This document shows positions 1 through 3,954 of a stretch of DNA of 7,986 nt, one piece after another. The DNA comes from an uncultured Bacteroidota bacterium. Lineage in GTDB: Bacteria; Bacteroidota; Bacteroidia; 2-12-FULL-35-15. The notes under the pieces are model-generated. The model was not told the origin of the DNA and ran no database searches. It saw only the letters and a list, made by a program, of their open reading frames with translations. The first letter of the stretch is position 1, and each line of letters starts with the position of its first letter. The translations under genes were made by a program, and so were the position numbers. Location of the stretch: positions 1 to 7,986 of the forward strand of contig CAILDT010000847.1 of the NCBI GenBank assembly GCA_903833025.1, in the 5' to 3' direction.

Positions 1-34
1 GACACTCTTTCCCTACACGACGCTCTTCCGATCT
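1..34. other. Illumina sequencing adapter left on contig end
   Basis: Bases 2-34 match the standard Illumina TruSeq read-1 adapter, which ends in GCTCTTCCGATCT. This is a library artefact. The helicase frame happens to stay open through it on the minus strand, so residues translated from 1-34 are not real. True viral sequence starts at about 35. Confidence 0.97.
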
Positions 35-82
35 CTGGGGGGATACCCCCCACGCCCCCTGGGGGGATACCCCCCACGCCCC
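35..82. repeat. 24-bp tandem repeat, two copies, GC palindrome
   Basis: Two identical 24-bp units (35-58 and 59-82) each contain the perfect triloop palindrome GGGGGGATACCCCCC. On the minus strand each unit encodes GGVGGIPP within the helicase frame. The assembly ends inside this array, which may be why the contig stops here. Confidence 0.9.
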
Positions 83-698
83 CATTGGCGGATGCTCCGC
101 TTGCCCCCTTGGCGGATTCTCCGCTTGCCCCCTTGGCGGATGCTCCGCTTGCCCCCTTGGCGGATGCTTCTAACTGCGTCCGCAGGAGGGGGGCTGTGGG
201 GGGTGTCCCCCCATGTGCACCCCCATTCATATAAATATTAACGATATTCATTTGATAATCTCTCAAATCACCGACAAAAGGCACATTAATATCGTCGCCG
301 AGCGGCAGCCGGTTTTCTTCCGGTTCGCCGTAATGTTTCAAACCATAAAACCGCGGTAAATAATATTTGCCTGCTGATTCGCGATAGACGGGATAGGCCG
401 GCGGCTGCACTGGCGACTTGGGTATAAAGGGTTTCACAGTTAATTCGTCTTTGATTAAACGTTGTTCACTGATATCTAAGCATTCTTTGTAAATAGTATA
501 GCCTTTCGCGCCTATGTAAGATGAGGGGGTAGCCCCCTCAGACTCCCCCTTAGCGGAGGGTTGTAGAGTTGGGATTTGCTTTATAGGGGGGTGTGGGGGG
601 TTTCCCCCCATGGGGTTGCCACCAAGTGGGAGTTGCTTTATAGGGGGGTGTGGGGGGTTTCCCCCCATGGGTTTCCCCTTATTATTCATTCTCGACAT
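35..698 (-). CDS. A18-like superfamily II helicase, N-terminal part (partial, runs off left edge)
   Basis: A single minus-strand frame is open from an ATG at 698-696 down to the adapter junction, about 221 codons, with no stop. The core (about 450-240) reads SYIGAKGYTIYKECL, then KDELTVKPFIP, YPVYRESAGKYYLPRFYG and VGDLRDYQMNIVNIYM. That order resembles the N-terminal region of the poxvirus A18-like DNA helicases of giant viruses, which act in transcript release and transcription. LRDYQ is the segment that normally lies just before the Walker A loop. Walker A, DEXH and the C-terminal domain would lie beyond the left edge. The core is interrupted by repeat-encoded, Gly/Pro/Ala/Lys-rich segments: residues about 9-60 (two PMGGNPPHPPIKQ copies, then SAKGESEGATPS) and everything after residue about 157 (AHGGTPPTAP, SAKGASGA repeats, GGVGGIPP repeats). 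A second ATG at 689 is an alternative start. The gene is divergent from the membrane-protein gene at 768, with an AAAATTGA octamer 43 bases upstream. Helicase identity is recalled from family patterns, not searched. Confidence 0.8.
85..168. repeat. 24-bp tandem repeat, 3.5 copies, in helicase frame
   Basis: Units at 85-108, 109-132 and 133-156 plus a half unit at 157-168 are nearly identical. The visible difference is GATGCT versus GATTCT in unit 2. Each full unit contains a short hairpin, GCGGA-TGC-TCCGC (TTC loop in unit 2), and on the minus strand encodes an 8-residue SAKGASGA-type repeat. The unit length is a multiple of three, so copy-number change keeps the helicase frame. Confidence 0.9.
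187..214. repeat. GC-rich palindromic element, single copy
   Basis: A GGGGGGCTGTGGGGGG run is followed by TGT and CCCCCC, giving a 6-bp stem and triloop at 198-212, and then ATG. It resembles the two 39-bp elements at 576-614 and 633-671, with the same G6-N-TGT-G6-TNT-C6-ATG layout. It therefore belongs to the same dispersed family. It is translated on the minus strand as HGGTPPTAP. Confidence 0.75.
522..540. repeat. Perfect GC hairpin with TAG triloop inside helicase gene
   Basis: TGAGGGGG (522-529), loop TAG (530-532) and CCCCCTCA (533-540) form an 8-bp perfect stem. It lies in frame in the helicase N-terminal extension, encoding EGATPS. It has the same stem plus three-base-loop design as the other GC palindromes in this window. 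Confidence 0.8.
576..671. repeat. Two identical 39-bp GC-rich palindromic elements, 57 bp apart
   Basis: Copies at 576-614 and 633-671 are identical over 39 bp. Each starts TTGCTTTATAGGGGGG and ends with the palindrome GGGGGGTTTCCCCCC followed by ATGGG. An 18-bp spacer separates them, so the period is 57 bp (19 codons). On the minus strand both are read in frame as PMGGNPPHPPIKQ in the N-terminal extension of the helicase. Confidence 0.92.
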
Positions 699-767
699 TA
701 TGTCTTTCTTTATAATATCCTTTTTTGTCTTTAATTGTCTTCAATTTTATATATATAACTTATATAA
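699..767. promoter_or_regulatory. Divergent promoter region between helicase and membrane-protein genes
   Basis: This 69-bp AT-rich spacer separates two divergent start codons. It holds the AAAATTGA octamer for the minus-strand helicase. TTTTATATATATAACTTATA immediately before the plus-strand ATG at 768 is a plausible AT-rich promoter or 5' leader for that gene. The assignment of the AT-rich part is inference. Confidence 0.55.
741..748 (-). promoter_or_regulatory. AAAATTGA mimivirus-type early promoter octamer
   Basis: The plus strand reads TCAATTTT, so the minus strand reads AAAATTGA exactly, 43 bases upstream of the helicase ATG. This octamer is the established early promoter of mimivirus and is nearly identical to that of Cafeteria roenbergensis virus. 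I saw no other exact copy in the intergenic regions of this window. A match of 8 bases in AT-rich DNA could be chance, but the position and strand are right. Confidence 0.65.
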
Positions 768-1286
768 ATGCAACCATTTAAAAAAACCTTTGATCATTTA
801 GTGGCCGAAAAACCGTCGCAATTAGTTTTAGGTGTAGTATTCTTCTTTTACATTCTCTTTAATGTCCAGACCCCGTCTATTTTAGCGACACCAATTGATA
901 CGATTTTCGGCAAAGTTTTAATCTTCGCGATTGCCACGGTTGTTTTTATGAAAACGAATCCTGTCGTCGGTGTCCTCGGGTTTGTTGTTGCTTATCAACT
1001 GGTTAAGACAGCCAGCGTCACAACGGGTACGTATGCAATGCGGCAATATTTGCCGTCGGAAGCGAATAAGATGAAAGATATGACTGCATTTAATAATATT
1101 GAACCGACGAGCGAAGTTGCACCGACTTCTATTAGCACGAGTGGCAGTGGTATTATCGTTGCGGGAACTTTAGAAGAAGAAATGGTCGATAAAATGGCGC
1201 CTTTAGTGATTAAGGGCAATGAAGATTCTTTATTGGATTATAAGCCGGTCTTGGACGGGCAGCATGGGGCGTCACCACTGGGATAG
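768..1286 (+). CDS. Small multi-pass membrane protein, giant-virus type, unknown function
   Basis: The protein has 172 residues. Hydrophobic segments lie at about 18-33 and 46-61, with a third shorter one at about 65-79, so two or three membrane spans. NPVVGVLGFVVAYQL sits at the end of this block. The C-terminal half is soluble: a Ser/Thr/Gly-rich linker (about 113-133), then the acidic LEEEMVDKMAP segment (135-145), and a tail ending SPLG. The layout recalls small conserved membrane proteins of giant-virus particles, but I cannot name the family. The ATG at 768 directly follows an AT-rich leader. The TAG stop at 1284-1286 forms part of a hairpin stem. It lacks the early octamer on its strand, so late expression and a virion or membrane role are guesses. 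A 74-codon minus-strand frame inside it is a shadow. Confidence 0.85.
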   Translation: MQPFKKTFDHLVAEKPSQLVLGVVFFFYILFNVQTPSILATPIDTIFGKVLIFAIATVVFMKTNPVVGVLGFVVAYQLVKTASVTTGTYAMRQYLPSEANKMKDMTAFNNIEPTSEVAPTSISTSGSGIIVAGTLEEEMVDKMAPLVIKGNEDSLLDYKPVLDGQHGASPLG

Positions 1287-1300
1287 GGGCTCTGCCCCTA
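1284..1300 (+). terminator. Hairpin overlapping stop codon, likely transcript-end signal
   Basis: TAGGGGC (1284-1290), loop TCT and GCCCCTA (1294-1300) form a perfect 7-bp stem. The first three bases are the stop codon of the preceding gene. In mimivirus, mRNA 3' ends and polyadenylation sites are known to fall at hairpins. By that rule this is the transcript end of the 172-residue membrane protein gene. Confidence 0.7.
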
Positions 1301-1312
1301 CGACCCCCGTCT

Positions 1313-1345
1313 CTCGGTTAAACTGATGTAAATTTATTAACCGAG
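1313..1345. repeat. 9-bp inverted repeat
   Basis: CTCGGTTAA (1313-1321) and TTAACCGAG (1337-1345) are perfect inverted copies separated by 15 bases. The right arm is repeated at 1420-1428, after the 15-bp tandem array, so the left arm could pair with either. It may be a second transcript-end structure; function not shown. Confidence 0.6.
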
Positions 1346-1428
1346 TGGGTGCATAGCTGGCGGGTGCATAGCTGGCGGGTGCATAGCTGGCGGGTGCATA
1401 GCTGGCGGGTGCAAATTTATTAACCGAG
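1330..1428. repeat. 15-bp tandem array (4.5 copies) bracketed by 16-bp direct repeats
   Basis: The unit GGGTGCATAGCTGGC occurs at 1347-1361, 1362-1376, 1377-1391 and 1392-1406, with a partial GGGTGCA at 1407-1413. The array is flanked on both sides by the same 16 bases, AAATTTATTAACCGAG, at 1330-1345 and 1413-1428. All full copies look identical, which suggests recent expansion. It contains no gene of its own. Confidence 0.93.
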
Positions 1429-1538
1429 CGTGTTCAACCCTTATTTTTGAAAGTGACTATTGAAAACAGGTGAATTTTACATCAAATTGAAATACTTTTA
1501 TAAAATTTTGATAAAAGTATTACACATATCAGCAACAG
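1429..1538. promoter_or_regulatory. AT-rich region with 11-bp inverted repeat upstream of F-box gene
   Basis: AATACTTTTAT (1491-1501) and ATAAAAGTATT (1511-1521) form a perfect 11-bp stem with a 9-base loop. CAAATTGA at 1483-1490 is one base off the AAAATTGA early octamer, about 164 bases before the F-box ATG. This may be promoter DNA for that gene, but neither element is proven. Nothing else is visible here. Confidence 0.4.
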
Positions 1539-1634
1539 CATAAACGCAGTAATACATAAACGCAGTAATACATAAACGCAGTAATACATAAACGCAGTAA
1601 TACATAAACGCAGTAATACATAAACGCAGTAACT
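1539..1634. repeat. 16-bp tandem array, six copies, just before F-box gene
   Basis: Six head-to-tail copies of CATAAACGCAGTAATA start at 1539, 1555, 1571, 1587, 1603 and 1619; the last ends ACT instead of ATA. The array ends 19 bases before the ATG at 1654, so it sits in the promoter or 5' leader of the F-box gene. There are no unique spacers, so it is not a CRISPR array. Confidence 0.95.
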
Positions 1635-1653
1635 CACAGCAAACCGAAACAAA

Positions 1654-2718
1654 ATGTCGTCAACAACCTTATTCGATTTACCGTACGATATTATCCTCGC
1701 AATAGGTGGATATCTCGGTATAGCCGATACCGTATCGTTTTATTTATACAGCCGATTAGCGAGAGATCAAGCTCTTTCTGATAAAAAAGCCGGCGGCGAT
1801 GTCGTCTTACGCACGGAATCCGCCGCAAAAGTCTCCGAAACATATCACATGTGGAAGCGTTCTCTGGGCTTCTCTTGTTCTTCTAAAGCCACTATCGGTG
1901 ATTGGTTAGCCGCCGACGATAAAACCCTGTGGCTCCAGCCTTACCTAGAGCCCTCGAGACTTTTGGTGCAAAAAACCGAATATCTCTTGGAGGCCTCTAC
2001 AAAGCTCCTTCATAAAATGCCCACTGTGCAAGAGCTCGGTGCATTTGAACCGGCAGACACCTTAAATGGTCTCAGCAAAATTGACCCTTATACACTAGAG
2101 TTATTGCCTCGAGATATTCTCCTAGAAAAAATATTCCATAAAAACCTTACTTTCAGCGCCTATGAGCGCATTGTTACCGACTATCAAAGCCCCTTGATTG
2201 TGGCGGGTGAGAAACAATATAATAAAAAACAGTATAAGCGCTATTGTAATATACAGCAAAACGCCTATCTCATGGACCATGTTCGACAGCATATTATCCT
2301 ACTCGTCAAACGAAATCCGAAAAAATATTTACACCAGTTCTATCTCATGCTTATTAATGACCGGACTTTACCGGGTTATTTTGACCCCGACCTCTTTAAG
2401 CGTGTGTGCGCAGGTCCATGCATGCCCCTGACCTGCTTATTGAGACAGCTAGTTAATCTAGTCAACTATTTATGCACTTATATAGCTGAACGCACCAGTC
2501 GGCGCAAACTCGCAATAAAAGAAGCCCTCACTAAAAAAATCAATAACATTACAAAAGTAGTAAAAGTCATCTTTGACGAAATAATGTTCGACAAAGACGT
2601 AGACGAGGTCTACAATATGCTGCGTGTAGATCTCATGCTCTCGGAATTTAAAGCGAACGAGGTGATCGATATAGCCGTAGCGGCCGTAGCTGCAGTCGAA
2701 TCCGGCGGCGCCATGTAG
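1654..2718 (+). CDS. F-box domain protein, C-terminal region of unknown function
   Basis: The protein has 354 residues. Residues about 6-37 (LFDLPYDIILAIGGYLGIAD, then SFYLYSRLAR) match the F-box pattern: LP-x-(D/E)-I and a Leu/Ile-rich helix, then D-x-x-S-F and S-R. F-box proteins bind Skp1 and bring substrates to SCF ubiquitin ligases; giant viruses and poxviruses use them to redirect host protein turnover. Viral F-boxes are often paired with ankyrin repeats, but none are visible here. The rest is mostly predicted helical and basic (KKQYKRYCN, KRNPKKYLHQFY, RTSRRKLAIKEALTKK) and should be the substrate or partner part. The extreme C-terminus is Ala/Val-rich and ends ESGGAM. The start is supported by AAACAAAATG context and by the F-box beginning at once. 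A short overlapping frame at 2198-2431 is a shadow. The gene converges with the minus-strand gene ending at 2779. Confidence 0.85.
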   Translation: MSSTTLFDLPYDIILAIGGYLGIADTVSFYLYSRLARDQALSDKKAGGDVVLRTESAAKVSETYHMWKRSLGFSCSSKATIGDWLAADDKTLWLQPYLEPSRLLVQKTEYLLEASTKLLHKMPTVQELGAFEPADTLNGLSKIDPYTLELLPRDILLEKIFHKNLTFSAYERIVTDYQSPLIVAGEKQYNKKQYKRYCNIQQNAYLMDHVRQHIILLVKRNPKKYLHQFYLMLINDRTLPGYFDPDLFKRVCAGPCMPLTCLLRQLVNLVNYLCTYIAERTSRRKLAIKEALTKKINNITKVVKVIFDEIMFDKDVDEVYNMLRVDLMLSEFKANEVIDIAVAAVAAVESGGAM

Positions 2719-2778
2719 ATTCCGATCTTTGCGTATGTTTAGGGAAAAATGGGGGGAAAAAAATTAGATTAGTTTTTT
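2719..2778. terminator. Shared 3' region of two converging genes
   Basis: Sixty bases lie between the F-box stop codon and the stop codon of the minus-strand gene at 2779. They include a 16-base motif (2725-2740, repeated at 3476-3491), a G6 run, and an A7 / T7 inverted pair (2757-2763 with 2773-2779) that could fold in both transcripts. A two-way transcript end is likely from the gene arrangement, but the A/T stem is weak. Confidence 0.4.
2725..2740. repeat. 16-base motif, copy 1 of 2
   Basis: ATCTTTGCGTATGTTT here is repeated exactly at 3476-3491. Both copies lie downstream of a minus-strand membrane-protein gene (39 and 18 bases past the respective stop codons) and both are preceded by GATTC. 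This one also starts 6 bases after the F-box stop. Confidence 0.85.
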
Positions 2779-3333
2779 TTACTTTTGCGTTGGCATTAAT
2801 GCAGTAGAGGGAACAGAAGCATCAGGCGGCGGCGGCGACGACGCAACGGGCATAGCCAGAGGCATAGGAGAAATATTATTACCGACATAAGCCGGTAAAA
2901 GATTGCCGTTGGCATCATATTTACCGCCACTATTTTTATTTAAGTTGATTGAATTGAAATTCATATCGGGTGCTTGTGGCGGTGGAACAACAATAGGAGG
3001 AAAATTTTTTTCTATCGCTGTAATTAAATTATCAGTCGCACTAAAATTTTTCGCATAACTCCAATAATAATTTTTATCTAAAAATTGACGCGCCACTTTG
3101 CTAGAATTCAAATAAGACTCGTTTATTCGGAGGTTTAAATCGTGAATACCTTTCAGACTTCTATAAATAATCGCCATATCCGGAAACGACAAGTCCTGCT
3201 CGCCAAACGCTTCTCGTCTTATATTTTTTGACGCATTCGTATACATGGCAATGCCAATACCGAATAGAATAATGACTAAAGCCATTAAAGGTCTGCGCGA
3301 AATACTTTTTTGCATTTGTACGGCTTTCTTCAT
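2779..3333 (-). CDS. Single-pass membrane protein with Pro-rich tail, paralogue of next gene
   Basis: The protein has 184 residues. A short basic N-terminus (KKAVQMQKSISRRP) precedes one hydrophobic segment at about 16-31 (LMALVIILFGIGIAMY), so it is likely a signal-anchor protein. A shared motif follows at about 40-64, REAF then FPDMAIIYRSLKGI, and a helical region ends ATDNLITAIEKNFPP. Residues 112-184 are Pro/Asn/Ser-rich and low in complexity, including PPIVVPPPQAP and SSPPPPDASVP. The neighbour at 3510-3869 has the same anchor, the motif YPDMAAIYKGFKNI and the ending ALNNVIKNIKDNFPV, so the two are tandem duplicates; only this copy has the Pro-rich tail. I do not recognise the family. 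A virion membrane or assembly role is inferred from the neighbouring membrane genes. The frame at 3161-3367 is a shadow. Confidence 0.85.
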   Translation of the reverse strand: MKKAVQMQKSISRRPLMALVIILFGIGIAMYTNASKNIRREAFGEQDLSFPDMAIIYRSLKGIHDLNLRINESYLNSSKVARQFLDKNYYWSYAKNFSATDNLITAIEKNFPPIVVPPPQAPDMNFNSINLNKNSGGKYDANGNLLPAYVGNNISPMPLAMPVASSPPPPDASVPSTALMPTQK

Positions 3334-3347
3334 TATATAAAATATAT

Positions 3348-3441
3348 GCGAAAATAAATATTTTCACACATATTTTATGCTATAAATAAATATTTTCACA
3401 CATATTTTATGGTAAATAATAGGCGAAAATAAATATTTTCA
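3348..3441. repeat. AT-rich repeated elements upstream of membrane-protein gene
   Basis: A 26-base element, starting ATAAATATTTTCACACATAT, occurs at 3354-3379 and 3386-3411 with a 32-base period; its first 13 bases recur at 3429-3441. GCGAAAATAAATATTTTCA is identical at 3348-3366 and 3423-3441 and contains the small hairpin GAAAAT-AAAT-ATTTTC. These lie 15-108 bases upstream of the minus-strand ATG at 3333, so they form its promoter region and may be repeated regulatory sites. Confidence 0.7.
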
Positions 3442-3475
3442 GGTATATAAAACCTTCTCCCAGTCTCGATTCTAT

Positions 3476-3491
3476 ATCTTTGCGTATGTTT
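3476..3491. repeat. 16-base motif, copy 2 of 2
   Basis: An exact copy of ATCTTTGCGTATGTTT from 2725-2740. It is embedded in the inverted pair GATTCT (3469-3474) and AGAATC (3492-3497), which would place the motif in a hairpin loop 12 bases past the stop codon of the minus-strand gene at 3510. A transcript-end role is possible. Confidence 0.75.
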
Positions 3492-3509
3492 GAGAATCTA
3501 TGCAATCCG

Positions 3510-3869
3510 CTAGACCGGAAAGTTGTCTTTGATGTTTTTAATCACATTATTTAACGCTGACTCGCCCATTGAAAATCCACCTAACATCGTTTCAAAATCT
3601 TTATCTTTATTTAAAAAGGCTTTTACGTCAGCATTAATATCGCTGCCTTGAAAGATCTTATTAATATTTTCGACTTCTTTTTTGATGTTTTTGAAACCTT
3701 TATAAATAGCTGCCATATCGGGGTACTTTGTTTCATCGGCTGTGGTAAAGCCTTCCTTATCTATTTTTACATTTGTATTATAATACAAGCCTATCGCCGA
3801 AACAAAAAGGATGATCGCTAAAGCCAATAAGATCTTTTTGTTTGTTGCTTTATTAACTTGCGGACGCAT
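3510..3869 (-). CDS. Small single-pass membrane protein, paralogue of 2779-3333
   Basis: The protein has 119 residues. A basic start (RPQVNKATNKK) precedes a hydrophobic anchor at about 13-30 (ILLALAIILFVSAIGLYY). The ectodomain has KEGF then YPDMAAIYKGFKNIKKE (49-65), a lysine-rich helical stretch and the ending NNVIKNIKDNFPV. It aligns end to end with residues 1-113 of its neighbour, which continues into an extra Pro-rich tail. The two genes are head to tail with 176 bases between them. The ATG at 3869 is preceded by an AT-rich inverted repeat. Family not recognised; likely a virion or host-membrane protein by context. The duplication is seen directly in the sequence, the function is not. 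Confidence 0.85.
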   Translation of the reverse strand: MRPQVNKATNKKILLALAIILFVSAIGLYYNTNVKIDKEGFTTADETKYPDMAAIYKGFKNIKKEVENINKIFQGSDINADVKAFLNKDKDFETMLGGFSMGESALNNVIKNIKDNFPV

Positions 3870-3872
3870 ATA

Positions 3873-3910
3873 TAAATATTTGCGATTTTATAAAAAATTG
3901 CAAATATTTA
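3873..3910 (-). promoter_or_regulatory. AT-rich 11-bp inverted repeat at promoter of small membrane gene
   Basis: TAAATATTTGC (3873-3883) and GCAAATATTTA (3900-3910) are perfect inverted copies around a 16-base AT-rich centre, starting 4 bases upstream of the minus-strand ATG. The TAAATATTTNC core resembles the AAATATTTTC elements upstream of the paralogous gene at 3333. It could be an operator-like site or a 5' leader hairpin. Confidence 0.5.
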
Positions 3911-3920
3911 AGGTAATATA

Positions 3921-3939
3921 ACATTTTTCCCAAAAATGT
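3921..3939 (-). terminator. Hairpin downstream of carbonic-anhydrase-like gene
   Basis: ACATTTTT (3921-3928), loop CCC and AAAAATGT (3932-3939) form a perfect 8-bp stem, 15 bases past the minus-strand stop at 3955. A T-run adjoins at 3943-3950. By the mimivirus hairpin rule this marks the transcript end. The gene ends with adjacent in-frame stops, TAG then TAA. Confidence 0.65.
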
Positions 3940-3954
3940 CATATTTTTTTATTA

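Noticed and set aside
35..698. Helicase as a pseudogene because of repeat insertions
   Set aside because: The frame stays open through every repeat and all repeat periods are multiples of three, so there is no evidence of inactivation in the visible part.
610..801. Plus-strand 63-codon open frame, Gly/Pro/Phe-rich
   Set aside because: It is antisense to the helicase N-terminus and arises from the GC-rich repeats; its 3' end overlaps the real membrane-protein gene in another frame.
995..1219. Minus-strand 74-codon open frame
   Set aside because: It lies entirely inside the 172-residue membrane-protein gene, which has a convincing protein pattern.
1539..1634. CRISPR array
   Set aside because: The 16-bp units are contiguous with no spacers, and no cas genes are visible.
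2198..2431. Plus-strand 77-codon frame within the F-box gene
   Set aside because: It is out of frame and fully contained; no domain pattern and no separate promoter is visible.
3161..3367. Minus-strand 68-codon frame overlapping the start of the 184-residue gene
   Set aside because: The 184-residue frame has a paralogue next door, whereas this frame does not match it.
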